Part shown: positions 8,871 through 17,754 of the stretch, piece after piece
How the letters are laid out: every line of letters begins with the position of its first letter
Numbering within the stretch: the stretch's first letter is position 1
NCBI GenBank assembly: GCA_902802285.1
Contig: CADCLI010000008.1
Coordinates: forward strand, 15,683 to 79,682
Length of the DNA stretch: 64,000 nt
Direction: 5' to 3'
From: an uncultured Bacteroidales bacterium
Lineage (GTDB): Bacteria > Bacteroidota > Bacteroidia > Bacteroidales > Bacteroidaceae
Made by a program: the position numbers and the translations under genes
The notes under the pieces: model-generated
Databases searched by the model: none
Seen by the model: the letters and a program-made list of their open reading frames with translations, nothing else
What the model was told of the DNA's origin: nothing

Positions 8871-9210
8871 ATTTGCGCTGCAAATGCGCTCCCTACGGGA
8901 GCTTGGCGGCCCTCCGGGACCGCGGTCTCGCTCGTCGCCTCGCTCGCTCCAATACGCTGTACCTGCGTTGTGCTGCGGTTTACAGTTGCAGGAATGGTGG
9001 AGTGCCATTGGGGTGGACGGAGCATTTGCGGAGGGCGTAAGCGAAGCCCCCTGGAGGATCCCGTTAAGAACGGCGTTGCGTCTAACGACTGTTAGGCCCC
9101 ATAGGGGACTAAAAAGGAGGCGATCGCCGTTTAGGGTCCGTATGGGAGGCGGAGTAGCCCGGAGGAACTGTCTCCGACCACCCCCAATGGTACGGAACCA
9201 TGGAGGTTCC
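8871..9210. repeat. Hairpin-chain spacer A (no gene)
   Basis: The 458 bp between tRNA-Gln and meaB hold no credible gene but at least ten short perfect inverted repeats in a row: ATTTGC/GCAAAT (8871-8885), GCTCCC/GGGAGC (8888-8902), CCC/GGG (8910-8918), palindrome GACCGCGGTC (8918-8927), GGGC/GCCC (9033-9049), CCGTT/AACGG (9061-9073), CTAAC/GTTAG (9082-9095), CCCC/GGGG (9097-9107), palindrome GGCGATCGCC (9119-9128), CGGAG/CTCCG (9160-9176) and GGAACC/GGTTCC (9194-9210). The loops are mostly 3-7 nt. The region is GC-rich, unlike other spacers here. Its function is unknown; it could be a structured RNA, a chain of palindromic repeats or an inert decayed element. Confidence 0.75.
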
Positions 9211-9222
9211 TAATACTATAAA

Positions 9223-10317
9223 TTATCCTTTTTTGGAGTAGTAGAGGTCCAGGAGTTTCTGGGCGGCGGCGAATGAGGTTTGCTCTCCTCCCAGGATCTG
9301 CTGCTCACATTGACCCAGAAGGGCGGAGATATCGGGGTCGTTGTAGAATCCGTTCCTAAGGGACTCGTTTATGGTCTCGTACATCCAGTATTTGGCCTGC
9401 TCGTTGCGGCGGTACTGGAAGTAGCCGTTTTTCTTAACAAAGTCTATGTACTCCCAAACCATATCCCATACCTCTTTTATGCGGTACTCATAGAATCCGG
9501 AGTAGGTCAGGACCTTGGGTGTCCAACCGCTTTCCGATGGCGGGAACAGGTGCAGGGCGTTGCGGAAAGAGCTGGCGGCAAGTTCGGCCTTGGGGGCGTT
9601 GTCACCATCGGCCTTGTTTATGATTATGCCGTCGGCCATCTCCATTATGCCGCGCTTGATTCCCTGAAGTTCATCGCCGGTACCGGCCAGCTGTATGAGC
9701 AGGAAAAAGTCTACCATGGAGTGGACTGCCGTCTCGCTCTGTCCCACGCCTACGGTCTCCACGAAAATCTTGTCAAATCCGGCGGCCTCGCACAGCACTA
9801 TGGTCTCGCGGGTCTTGCGGGCCACGCCGCCCAGTGATCCGGCCGACGGGCTGGGGCGTATGAATGCCTTGGGGTGCACTGCCAGACGCTCCATGCGGGT
9901 CTTATCGCCCAGGATACTGCCTTTGGTGCGCTCTGAACTGGGGTCAATGGCAAGTACCGCCAGCTTTCCGCCGTCCTTAAGTACATGCAGGCCGAAAGCA
10001 TCGATGCTGGTGCTCTTTCCGGCTCCCGGAACACCGCTTATACCTATGCGTACCGAGTTTCCTGAATAGGGAAGGCACTTCTCAATAACCTCCTGGGCTA
10101 TGGCCTGATGCTCCGGCTTGAGACTCTCCACCAGCGTCACGGCCTGGCTCAGAATGGTAACGTTACCTTTTACGATGCCGTCCACATAATCCTGGACCGA
10201 CAGAGTGGGACGGCTTATCTTACGTCCCTTGAGGTACGGGTTGACAGAACCGGGGCTGACAACCCCGCTGTTTACGGTCAGTCCTTTATACTCTTCGCTA
10301 TTTTCGGGATGTTCCAT
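9223..10317 (-). CDS. meaB: MeaB/ArgK-family G-protein chaperone of methylmalonyl-CoA mutase
   Basis: Protects and gates cofactor loading of the B12 enzyme methylmalonyl-CoA mutase, part of the succinate-propionate route of Bacteroidales. The 364-residue protein has Walker A GVPGAGKST (about residue 97), followed by AVLAIDPSSERTKGSILGDKTRM shortened here to a mention, MEMADGIIINKADGDN with the NKAD base-recognition motif, and the C-terminal dimerisation arm. Length is normal for the family. The mutase genes are not in the window. Its start overlaps the end of the flippase-like gene by 20 bp. The hairpin-chain spacer lies just downstream. Confidence 0.93.
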   Translation of the reverse strand: MEHPENSEEYKGLTVNSGVVSPGSVNPYLKGRKISRPTLSVQDYVDGIVKGNVTILSQAVTLVESLKPEHQAIAQEVIEKCLPYSGNSVRIGISGVPGAGKSTSIDAFGLHVLKDGGKLAVLAIDPSSERTKGSILGDKTRMERLAVHPKAFIRPSPSAGSLGGVARKTRETIVLCEAAGFDKIFVETVGVGQSETAVHSMVDFFLLIQLAGTGDELQGIKRGIMEMADGIIINKADGDNAPKAELAASSFRNALHLFPPSESGWTPKVLTYSGFYEYRIKEVWDMVWEYIDFVKKNGYFQYRRNEQAKYWMYETINESLRNGFYNDPDISALLGQCEQQILGGEQTSFAAAQKLLDLYYSKKG

Positions 10318-11299
10318 TGCGGTGTATTATTTTAAGTGCTATCCAGGCTATCAATCCGCAGAGCAGATAGATCATGGTCTGGCAGAAATGCAGTACGAAT
10401 GACATTATCTGGGCCTCATTTGTCCTGGCTCCGTATATGCCCAGCATCTTGACTATGGCCAGGTTCCACGGTCCGGCTCCGTTGGGTGTGGGCACCAGTA
10501 CGGCCACGCTGCTGGCGGCAAAACAGGCCAGTCCGGCCACAGGACCCAGAGCTGCGGTTGAGGGCAGGCAGTAGAATGCCAGATAGAGTTCCAGATAGTA
10601 GCAAATCCAGATTCCTACGGAATAGGCCAGGAACAGGGGAAGACGTTTGATCTGCTTGAGTGAAAGGAATCCTTCCCAAAACCCCTGGATAAAGTTCTTT
10701 ACCTTGTCCCAGAGGCGGAATCTTACGCACGCCCACCAGCAAACGGCTATGACAATGATTATCCCTATTGTCCAATACCAGAACTTGGGCTGCCTCAAGA
10801 GAGGTATGCTTTCTGCTACGGGTGCGGCCATATCGGCATCGGGGGTAAGCAGCAGGGTAAACTCATTCCATGAGACCAGCACTCCTGCTACCACTATGAG
10901 TCCCAGCAGAACGGCATCGACCACACGCTCGGCCACCAGTGTGCCCAGACCTTTGCTGAAAGGCACTCCCGCGTTCTGCTCCAGCATTCCGCATCGGCAT
11001 ATCTCACCTACGCGGGGTATTATGATATTGGCGGCGTAACCGGTGAATACGGTCAGAACCGTGTCTTTCTTGGGGACGACATAACCTATGGGTTCCAACA
11101 GCAGGTTCCACCTGAGGCCGCGAAAAAGGGGACCCAGGGCACTGAAAGACAGGGCGCCTATGAGCCAGCCCCATCGGATGCTGTGCATATCGGTCCAGAA
11201 CTGCGAGAAGTCATAGTCCCTGTAGGTAAAATAAAGCACCACTGCCGATATGAGCAGAGGTATCGCTATCTTGAGTGTGGTTGATGCAATCTTTTTCAT
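10298..11299 (-). CDS. UPF0104 / lysylphosphatidylglycerol synthase-type transmembrane protein
   Basis: Predicted flippase-like integral membrane protein (the AglD/MprF N-domain family). I start at ATG 11299 (MKKIASTTLKIAIPLLISAV), which gives 333 residues and a first membrane helix at once; an upstream start at 11410 would add an unrelated 37-residue leader. Visible features are about eight hydrophobic segments, PLFRGLRWNLLLEPIG near residue 60, and GLGTLVAERVVDAVLLGLI, the conserved E-R-x-x-D patch. No catalytic synthase domain follows, so lysyl-PG synthesis is unlikely; the substrate is unknown. Overlap with meaB indicates co-transcription. Confidence 0.85.
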   Translation of the reverse strand: MKKIASTTLKIAIPLLISAVVLYFTYRDYDFSQFWTDMHSIRWGWLIGALSFSALGPLFRGLRWNLLLEPIGYVVPKKDTVLTVFTGYAANIIIPRVGEICRCGMLEQNAGVPFSKGLGTLVAERVVDAVLLGLIVVAGVLVSWNEFTLLLTPDADMAAPVAESIPLLRQPKFWYWTIGIIIVIAVCWWACVRFRLWDKVKNFIQGFWEGFLSLKQIKRLPLFLAYSVGIWICYYLELYLAFYCLPSTAALGPVAGLACFAASSVAVLVPTPNGAGPWNLAIVKMLGIYGARTNEAQIMSFVLHFCQTMIYLLCGLIAWIALKIIHRNGTSRK

Positions 11300-11331
11300 T
11301 ATCAGGTGTTCATCCTTTGGATGATTTTGCC

Positions 11332-11339
11332 TACCTTTG
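11332..11339 (+). promoter_or_regulatory. Possible -7 element of ksgA promoter
   Basis: TACCTTTG fits TAnnTTTG; the spacing to the nearest TTTG (11316-11319) is only 12 bp, so only the -7 element is supported. It would give a leader of about 90 nt. Confidence 0.4.
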
Positions 11340-11434
11340 CTGCCGTGAATGCGGCGGGAGGTCAGCATTCCAGATGCGAAGATAATATATTTCTTCGAGT
11401 TGATAACCAAACATATTCTATATGGACGACGTTG

Positions 11435-12211
11435 ATGCGGACAGTAAGACCCAAAAAGGCATTAGGCCAACATTTCCTGAGGGATATGGATATCGCTCAG
11501 CGTATAGCCGGCACTGTTGATGCACGCGCCGACCTCCCGATTCTTGAGATAGGACCCGGCACAGGTGTCCTTACCCAATTCCTAAGTCAGAAAAACCGAG
11601 AGCTTAAGGTTGTTGAGATAGACAACGAGTCTGTTGTGTACCTGCATGAAAACTACCCGGAACTTAATGTCATTGAGGCCGATTTCCTGCAGCTGGACTT
11701 GAACACCCTTTTTGAAGGCCGTCAGTTTGTACTTACCGGAAACTATCCTTACAATATCTCCAGCCAGATTTTCTTTAAGATGCTGGACTACAGGGAACTC
11801 ATACCCTGCTGCACCGGAATGCTGCAGCGTGAGGTGGCACAGCGCATCTGCTCCGGTCCCGGAAACAAGGACTACGGCATACTGAGCGTTTTTATCCAAG
11901 CCTGGTATGATACAGAATATCTGTTTACCGTGAATGAAAACGTTTTTGATCCGCCTCCAAAAGTCAAGAGCGGCGTGATAAGGCTGCAGCGTAACAGCCG
12001 CCGCTCACTGGAGTGCAGCGAGGCGCTGTTCCGCAAGATAGTCAAGGCCACTTTCGGAATGCGCCGCAAGATGTTGCGCAACTCGCTGCGCCAGTTTTAT
12101 GACAAGGACTCTCCTCTACCGGCGGACTGCCCGTATCTGGACAAGCGCCCGGAACAACTGTCAGTTGAAGACTTCATAAAACTGACACTTATGGTTGAGG
12201 GAAAAGCCTGA
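11435..12211 (+). CDS. rsmA: 16S rRNA dimethyladenosine transferase KsgA (RsmA)
   Basis: Dimethylates two adjacent adenines near the 3' end of 16S rRNA late in small-subunit assembly, using SAM. The product from ATG 11435 is 258 residues: MRTVRPKKALGQHFLRD is the family start, followed by the SAM motif LEIGPGTGVLTQFL (about residues 36-49), the catalytic motif TGNYPYNISSQIFF (about residues 100-113) and PPPKVKSGVIRL. The frame is open upstream to 11306, but the family start fits 11435. It is divergent from the flippase-like gene. Confidence 0.95.
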   Translation: MRTVRPKKALGQHFLRDMDIAQRIAGTVDARADLPILEIGPGTGVLTQFLSQKNRELKVVEIDNESVVYLHENYPELNVIEADFLQLDLNTLFEGRQFVLTGNYPYNISSQIFFKMLDYRELIPCCTGMLQREVAQRICSGPGNKDYGILSVFIQAWYDTEYLFTVNENVFDPPPKVKSGVIRLQRNSRRSLECSEALFRKIVKATFGMRRKMLRNSLRQFYDKDSPLPADCPYLDKRPEQLSVEDFIKLTLMVEGKA

Positions 12212-12279
12212 ATGCCATCTGAGACTTAAGAACTGATCGTTTATCTGGCCCCGCTTCAAGGGCCGCAATATTCAGAACA

Positions 12280-13620
12280 ATGGAGAAGGAATTTCTGGAT
12301 AACATTCTTGAAGTTATTGAGAATCAGGATGCGGTAAAACTGAAAGCCATCCTGGAGGATATGCACCCCGCCGACATAGCAGAGCTATGCGATGAACTGG
12401 ACGTGGATGATGCCCGCCTGGTATATCGCCAGCTGGACAATGAGACCGCTGCCGACGTGCTGGTGGAGATGGACGAGGACAACCGTAAACGGTTGCTGGA
12501 TGAACTGCCGTCCGAATTGATTGCCAGCAAGTTCATCGACAACATGGACACCGACGATGCTGTAGATATCATTCAGGATCTGGATGAAGAGAAGCAGGAG
12601 GAGGTGCTTGCACATATAGGTGATATTGAGCAGGCCAGCGATATCGTAGACCTGATGCAGTATGACGAGGATACCGCCGGTGGTCTGATGGGCACCGAGA
12701 TGGTGGTGGTCAATGAGAACATGTCCATGCCGGAGTGTCTGCAGGAGATGCGCAAGCAGGCCGAGGACCTGGATGATATATATAATGTATATGTGGTGGA
12801 TGATGACGGCCGCCTGAAAGGTGTATTCCCGCTCAAGAAGATGATAACCAATCCGTCCGTATCAAAGGTCAAGTACGTGATGGATGAGGATGTGATAAGC
12901 ACCAAGGTTGATACCCCCATTGACGATGTGGTCCAGCTGATTGAAAAGTATAACCTGGTGTCGGTCCCGGTTGTGGACAGCATAGGCCGCCTGCAGGGAC
13001 AGATCACAGTTGATGACGTGATCGATGAGTTGCGTGACCAACAGGAGCACGACTACCAGATGGCATCGGGTCTTACCGGTGATGTGGAGACTGCCGACAG
13101 CGTGTTCCGTCAGATGTGGTCACGTATTCCCTGGCTGCTTATCGGTATACTGGGAGGAATCCTTAATTCCAAGCTGCTGGAGCATTTTGAGACCGCTTTT
13201 GCCGCAGCGACGTCATTGCTGTTCTTTATCCCTCTTATAGGTGGTACGGGAGGTAACGTGGGCACACAGTCATCAGCTCTAGTGGTGCAGGGCCTGGCTA
13301 ACGGTTCGCTCAACACTTCAAATATCCTAAAGCAGGTTTTCAAGGAGAGTGCGGTGGCCCTGCTCAATGCGGTGGTACTTTCATTACTGGTGTTCGGCTA
13401 CAACGCCTGGGCATTCGGCCTGACAGATCCGGTAACCTATGCCGTTCCCGCAAGTATGTTCGCACTTGTGCTCATCGGAACCCTCTGGGGCACCCTGCTG
13501 CCGTTATTGTTTGAAAAGATACACATTGATCCGGCTATAGCCACCGGCCCCTTTGTGCAGATAACCAATGACCTTCTGGGTATGGGTATCTACATGCTTG
13601 TAATCACTTTGATCCTCTGA
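12280..13620 (+). CDS. mgtE: Magnesium transporter MgtE
   Basis: Mg2+-gated Mg2+ channel of the inner membrane. The 446-residue protein has the acidic N domain (about residues 1-130, ADIAELCDELDVDDARLVYR), two CBS domains (about residues 130-255) and the membrane domain (about residues 285-446) with the conserved pore motif IGGTGGNVGTQSSALVV and the closing segment AIATGPFVQITNDLLGMGIY. Many acidic residues in the N and CBS regions fit the known intracellular Mg2+ sensor. It lies 68 bp after ksgA and ends before a strong hairpin. Confidence 0.96.
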   Translation: MEKEFLDNILEVIENQDAVKLKAILEDMHPADIAELCDELDVDDARLVYRQLDNETAADVLVEMDEDNRKRLLDELPSELIASKFIDNMDTDDAVDIIQDLDEEKQEEVLAHIGDIEQASDIVDLMQYDEDTAGGLMGTEMVVVNENMSMPECLQEMRKQAEDLDDIYNVYVVDDDGRLKGVFPLKKMITNPSVSKVKYVMDEDVISTKVDTPIDDVVQLIEKYNLVSVPVVDSIGRLQGQITVDDVIDELRDQQEHDYQMASGLTGDVETADSVFRQMWSRIPWLLIGILGGILNSKLLEHFETAFAAATSLLFFIPLIGGTGGNVGTQSSALVVQGLANGSLNTSNILKQVFKESAVALLNAVVLSLLVFGYNAWAFGLTDPVTYAVPASMFALVLIGTLWGTLLPLLFEKIHIDPAIATGPFVQITNDLLGMGIYMLVITLIL

Positions 13621-13649
13621 TTTGGGGACTATCCCACATTAAACGAAAT

Positions 13650-13685
13650 AAATCTCTGCGAAAAATAGGTTTTTTGCAGAGATTT
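13650..13685. terminator. Terminator hairpin between mgtE and the DUF349 gene
   Basis: AAATCTCTGC (13650-13659) and GCAGAGATTT (13676-13685) are perfect inverted repeats; an inner AAAAA/TTTTT pair extends the stem. It works as a likely bidirectional terminator or mRNA end, though the downstream DUF349 gene starts only 39 bp later. Confidence 0.65.
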
Positions 13686-13723
13686 GCTTTTATTTGCATA
13701 TTTTGGAACAAAAAACCGCGATT

Positions 13724-15457
13724 ATGAGTGAAGAATTGAACAAGGAGTTAACTCCGGAGCAGGTTGAGGAGGTTGCTGTTACGGTGACTACCCGTGAAGA
13801 GATAATTGCACGGCTTCAGGAGATGGTTGGTGACATTTCATTGGCAAAACGTCCTGAGCTGGAATCTCTTAAACAGTCATTCTACAAATTGCAGAGGGCA
13901 GTACAAGAGGAGCAGGTAGCCGCATTCGTGGCTGGCGGAGGAGAAGCAGATGAATTCAAGCCGGAGCCAGACCCGGTAGAGGAGCAATTCCGTAAACTCA
14001 TGAACATCATAAAAGAGAAGAAAGCCGCCGCGCAGGAGGCTCTTGAGATAATTCGCCGCGAAAACTATCAGAAGAAACTGGAGCTTCTGGACCGTTTCAA
14101 GGCTCTGGTTGAAAAGGCCAATACAGAAGGTACTTCATACAATGAGTTTAAAGCCCTGCTTCAGGAATGGAAAGAGATAAAGGAGGTTCCTGCAGACAAG
14201 GTTAACGAACTTTGGAAGGCATACCAGCAGTACGCCGAGCAGTTCTATGACATACAGAAACTGAACAATGAGTTCCGTGAGTATGACTTCAAGAAGAACA
14301 TGGAGGCCAAGATAGCCATCTGTGAGGAGGCTGAGCGCCTGGCCGATGAGCCGGATATTGTGGCCGCTTTCCGCAAACTTCAGAAACTGCATCAGGATTT
14401 CCGCGAGACCGGCCCGGTATCCAAAGAGTCCAGGGAGGAGATATGGACCCGTTTCAAGGCAGCATCGACCGTCATCAACAAGCGTCACCAGCAACACTTT
14501 GAGCAGCTTAAGGAGAAGGAGAAGGAAAACCTGGACCAGCAGACCGTGATTTGTGAACTGCTTGAGGCTATCGAATATGACAAACTGACTACTTTCCAGA
14601 GTTGGAATGACAAGACACAGGAGGTGCTTGCACTCCAGAAGAAATGGAGAGATATAGGTTTTGCCCCGGCCAAGCAGAACCAGAAGATATTTGAGCGTTT
14701 CCGTGCCGCATGTGACCAGTTCTTCAGCCGCAAGGGAGAATTCTTCAAGCAGGCCAAAAGTGATATGACCGCCAATCTGGAGCGCAAGACAGCCCTGTGT
14801 GAGCAGGCCGAGGCTCTCAAGGACAGTACAGACTGGAAAGCCACGGGTGATAAGATGGCCGAACTCCAGAAACAGTGGCGTGAGATAGGCCCTGTTCAGA
14901 AAAAATACACCAATTCTATCTGGAAACGCTTTATCGGCGCATGTGATTACTTCTATGAGCAGCGTGACAAGAATACATCGTCAAAAAAGCGTGAGGAGAA
15001 CGCCAATCTGGCCGCCAAGAAAGATATACTGGCCAAACTAAAGGCCATTGACCCGGAAAACCTGTCGGATGATGATATCCAGACCATCCAGCAACTGGTT
15101 GATGATTGGAACGGCATCGGTTTTGTACCTTTCAAGGTCAAGGATAAGATTGCGGCAGAGTACAAGTCTGTTATGGAACCTTTCTCAGGGATAGTACGAT
15201 CCGGACGTGGACGTCAGGCACAGCGCGGAACCGCTTCACGTGAGTCTGGCTCGCCCCGTGAAAAACTGATGCGTCAGTATGAGGCCAAAAAGAGCGAGAT
15301 ACAGACCTATGAGAACAATCTGGGCTTCATGAACGCCTCCAGCAAGGCCGGCAACGGTTTTGTTGACGCCATCAAGGCCAAGATAGAAACTCTAAAGAAA
15401 GAGGCTGATGACCTGCTGGCCCAGATACGCAGTCTGGACTCAGAAACAGAAGAGTAG
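13724..15457 (+). CDS. DUF349-repeat protein
   Basis: A 577-residue, highly charged, alpha-helical cytoplasmic protein of unknown function. I start at ATG 13724 (MSEELNKELTPEQVEE); an in-frame ATG at 13694 is AT-rich leader. It contains several DUF349 repeats, each with a W-x-x-I-G type core followed by a helix with F-(R/K)-x-A/G: FRETGPVSKESREEIWTRFK, WRDIGFAPAKQNQKIFERFR, WREIGPVQKKYTNSIWKRF and WNGIGFVPFKVKDKIAAEYK. The C-terminal part has a basic linker (residues about 500-520) and a coiled-coil end. Such proteins are conserved across Bacteroidota, with no settled role. Confidence 0.9.
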   Translation: MSEELNKELTPEQVEEVAVTVTTREEIIARLQEMVGDISLAKRPELESLKQSFYKLQRAVQEEQVAAFVAGGGEADEFKPEPDPVEEQFRKLMNIIKEKKAAAQEALEIIRRENYQKKLELLDRFKALVEKANTEGTSYNEFKALLQEWKEIKEVPADKVNELWKAYQQYAEQFYDIQKLNNEFREYDFKKNMEAKIAICEEAERLADEPDIVAAFRKLQKLHQDFRETGPVSKESREEIWTRFKAASTVINKRHQQHFEQLKEKEKENLDQQTVICELLEAIEYDKLTTFQSWNDKTQEVLALQKKWRDIGFAPAKQNQKIFERFRAACDQFFSRKGEFFKQAKSDMTANLERKTALCEQAEALKDSTDWKATGDKMAELQKQWREIGPVQKKYTNSIWKRFIGACDYFYEQRDKNTSSKKREENANLAAKKDILAKLKAIDPENLSDDDIQTIQQLVDDWNGIGFVPFKVKDKIAAEYKSVMEPFSGIVRSGRGRQAQRGTASRESGSPREKLMRQYEAKKSEIQTYENNLGFMNASSKAGNGFVDAIKAKIETLKKEADDLLAQIRSLDSETEE

Positions 15458-15470
15458 CCCGCATACGTTG

Positions 15471-15599
15471 ATGGATGAACTGTTTGACAAGAACCTGAAG
15501 GAGAAATACTTCCAGGCCATATTCAATCTGGTGTTCAGCCTGGTAGGAGCCTCATTCTGCAGCACCACCCACCGGTTGGAAAGCTGGCTCATAGCTTAA
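15471..15599 (+). CDS. Possible small protein (42 aa)
   Basis: ATG 15471 opens a 42-codon frame, MDELFDKNLKEKYFQAIF and then a hydrophobic stretch with FSLVGASFCSTT, ending RLESWLIA. It starts 13 bp after the DUF349 stop and ends 16 bp before the next gene. The composition is protein-like (charged start, hydrophobic middle), and the frame could be a small membrane-associated product or a remnant. I do not recognise it. Confidence 0.3.
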   Translation: MDELFDKNLKEKYFQAIFNLVFSLVGASFCSTTHRLESWLIA

Positions 15600-15615
15600 C
15601 TGTTATGTCGGTGAT

Positions 15616-17259
15616 ATGAGAAACAGTAGGCTTTTCTGCATAATACTATCTGGACTAATAGCAACCATTCTCATTTCGTGCGGCAACAGCAGGATACTGC
15701 GTGAAGCCGAAACCCTGCTTGAGACCAATCCCGCCGCAGCTGACTCCATCCTTGCCTCTATGCCCGCGCCCAAGTTGCGCCGCGACCGCGCATGGTATGC
15801 CGTACTCAAGACCCAGGCAGACTACAAGCAGTACCGTCCCATCAAATCCGATAGCCTGATACTTACAGCCACGGATTATTATGGCACCAAGCATAAAGGC
15901 TATAAAGCCGCGATGGCCTGGTATAGTCTTGGTTGCTCATACACCGATGCCAACAATGATATGGCTGCTATAAACGCATATCTCAAGGCCCGTGACCTGT
16001 TTCCTGATACACTCATACGTTATTATGCCCTTACAGAACAGAATCTGGGAAAACACTACCTTAACCGCATGATGTTGTCTGAAGCCACAGAACAATTCAG
16101 ATCTTGTCTTGCCAATGCAATCAGACTAAACAATGTAAAGATGCAGCAAAATGCCATTTACAATCTTGGATGTTGTGCCCTATATAATAAGGACTTTTCT
16201 GCTGCGGACAGCATTTTCAATCAAATATTTACAGGCAACTCATATTCTCGTGATCAGAAATACACAGCCTTATTCCAATTATCAAAGATCAGGCTTCATC
16301 ATGATAAAGAATATCATAGAGCATTGAAAATGATAGATGATTATCTGAAATATCTCAATAACAAAGAAGGTACTGGTTCCGCACTAAGTGTAAAAGCAGA
16401 TATTTTTTATCAAATGGAACAGTTTGATTCTGCATACCACTACTATAGCAAATCACTACAATATAACTGCGATATTAATACCTTATGTTCAAACTATGAT
16501 AAGTTGACAATCTTGACAATCAATCCTAAGCATATTATTGAAACAACACAGTACTATGGTGAATATAAAAACATGGCAGATTCCATATATGAACTGCGCA
16601 ATCAGGAACAGATAAAAACATTAGAGAGTGAGCACATGACAGAACTGGCAGAGAATCAGCTTTATAACAGGACTGTAAGGTTTGCCATAATAATTGTATC
16701 ATTTATTTTGCTATCCATAATGCTGGCTATCATAGCCGTAATATATTATAGAAACTGGAAGAAAGAGAAAATATGGCGCATACGTGATTCAATTTACCAA
16801 ACAGAATCAGACCTTCTTAAAAAGAAACTGCCTCAATCAGAACCGGAATCGTCCGATGAATCCACCCCGGATACCACTCAAGACCAAACCGGGATCATGG
16901 ATTTATACAGGAAAGAACTTAAAGATTGCTATTTGCTGTTCCAGATGCAAGGTGCGTATTCCCTAATAACCGGTAATACAGCCTTGCGTGACGTAGAATT
17001 AACTCAAGATGAGAAGTTCCAGATAATAAAAGCTCTGAATGACTGTTTCCGTCCGGTTTTGCAATTCCTGTCAGACGAGATTCCAGAAATAAATAGAGAC
17101 GAAGCGTATGTATGCATACTCTCATATATGGGATATAATTCAGTACAGATTTCACGATTGCTTGATGTTACAGATGCCTGCATACGCCAACGTCGAAAGA
17201 GAGTACAGGATAAGGATATAAATAATCTGATACAACTTATTTTTACTGAAAAAGCGTAG
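15616..17259 (+). CDS. Membrane-spanning TPR regulator with C-terminal HTH
   Basis: A 547-residue protein that looks like a one-component transmembrane regulator. It has an N-terminal signal with a lipobox-like ILISC (Cys22), a TPR-like helical region (about residues 30-330, with AMAWYSLGCSYTDANND and AIYNLGCCALYNKDFSAAD), one membrane helix (about residues 355-377, FAIIIVSFILLSIMLAIIAV), a charged linker with coiled-coil character, and a C-terminal HTH-like domain (about residues 490-535, GYNSVQISRLLDVTDACIRQ and RRKRVQDK). The layout puts TPRs in the periplasm and the DNA-binding end in the cytoplasm. From about 16100 the gene is more AT-rich. A phased direct repeat lies 13 bp downstream, before the DUF3244-transglutaminase genes, its probable targets (inference). 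Confidence 0.8.
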   Translation: MRNSRLFCIILSGLIATILISCGNSRILREAETLLETNPAAADSILASMPAPKLRRDRAWYAVLKTQADYKQYRPIKSDSLILTATDYYGTKHKGYKAAMAWYSLGCSYTDANNDMAAINAYLKARDLFPDTLIRYYALTEQNLGKHYLNRMMLSEATEQFRSCLANAIRLNNVKMQQNAIYNLGCCALYNKDFSAADSIFNQIFTGNSYSRDQKYTALFQLSKIRLHHDKEYHRALKMIDDYLKYLNNKEGTGSALSVKADIFYQMEQFDSAYHYYSKSLQYNCDINTLCSNYDKLTILTINPKHIIETTQYYGEYKNMADSIYELRNQEQIKTLESEHMTELAENQLYNRTVRFAIIIVSFILLSIMLAIIAVIYYRNWKKEKIWRIRDSIYQTESDLLKKKLPQSEPESSDESTPDTTQDQTGIMDLYRKELKDCYLLFQMQGAYSLITGNTALRDVELTQDEKFQIIKALNDCFRPVLQFLSDEIPEINRDEAYVCILSYMGYNSVQISRLLDVTDACIRQRRKRVQDKDINNLIQLIFTEKA

Positions 17260-17271
17260 TTTTTCAGATAC

Positions 17272-17311
17272 TGTCACGTAAATATGCGCATTTGTCACGG
17301 AAATTTACGCA
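17272..17311. promoter_or_regulatory. Phased direct repeat, candidate operator
   Basis: Two 19-bp copies, 17272-17290 (TGTCACGTAAATATGCGCA) and 17293-17311 (TGTCACGGAAATTTACGCA), match at 16 of 19 positions and are offset by 21 bp, two helical turns. They sit just upstream of a TAATTTTG -7 element and right after the gene for the HTH regulator. Confidence 0.55.
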
Positions 17312-17331
17312 ATCATGAAAACACTCGGTCA

Positions 17332-17339
17332 TAATTTTG
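17332..17339 (+). promoter_or_regulatory. Possible -7 element of the DUF3244 gene
   Basis: TAATTTTG fits TAnnTTTG, 21 bp before the ATG at 17361. No TTTG at the normal -33 spacing is seen; instead the direct repeat ends 20 bp upstream, as expected for an activator-dependent promoter (inference). Confidence 0.5.
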
Positions 17340-17360
17340 CGGAAAAAATAAAACGTTTTT

Positions 17361-17714
17361 ATGAAAAAAATTTTTTCCGTATTAACTATTATGTTGTGTA
17401 TGTCATTGAGCGCAGGCGCCATTGACGTTGATTTAGTGAAAGAAGGACCAGGACTTAATCCATTTCCAGGAGAAAGGTCTGAACCGACAACTGTAACGGC
17501 ATCAATCGATGACCAAGTTGTAACCGTATCGTTCAGCGAGCTGACAGCATCACAGATTGTGGTCAAGAATTCAGTTAACCTGACAGTATTCAACCAAACG
17601 TATGTACCCGCGTACAGCGCACAGGCAGACCTGACATCGCTGGCACCTGGCTGCTACACATTGCACATATACGCAATGGGTGACTGGTGGTACGGACATT
17701 TTGAGATAGAGTAA
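17361..17714 (+). CDS. DUF3244-family small secreted protein
   Basis: A 117-residue secreted protein of unknown function. It has a Sec signal peptide (MKKIFSVLTIMLCMSLSAGA), then a single beta-rich domain with the DUF3244 pattern PTTVTASIDDQVVTVSFSE, LTSLAPGCYTLHIYAMGD and a final WWYGHFEIE. Such domains resemble the C-terminal beta-sandwich units of Bacteroidales surface proteins. It lies 40 bp upstream of the transglutaminase lipoprotein gene and is probably co-transcribed with it. Confidence 0.75.
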   Translation: MKKIFSVLTIMLCMSLSAGAIDVDLVKEGPGLNPFPGERSEPTTVTASIDDQVVTVSFSELTASQIVVKNSVNLTVFNQTYVPAYSAQADLTSLAPGCYTLHIYAMGDWWYGHFEIE

Positions 17715-17754
17715 ACGGAGTTTCAACCTATTTAAAAAAAATAGAAAATTAGCC

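Noticed and set aside
8525..9213. Several open frames of 60-166 codons on both strands over tRNA-Gln and spacer A
   Set aside because: They read through the tRNA, its inverted copy and palindromic DNA, have no domain-like composition and overlap each other; typical false frames over tRNA genes.
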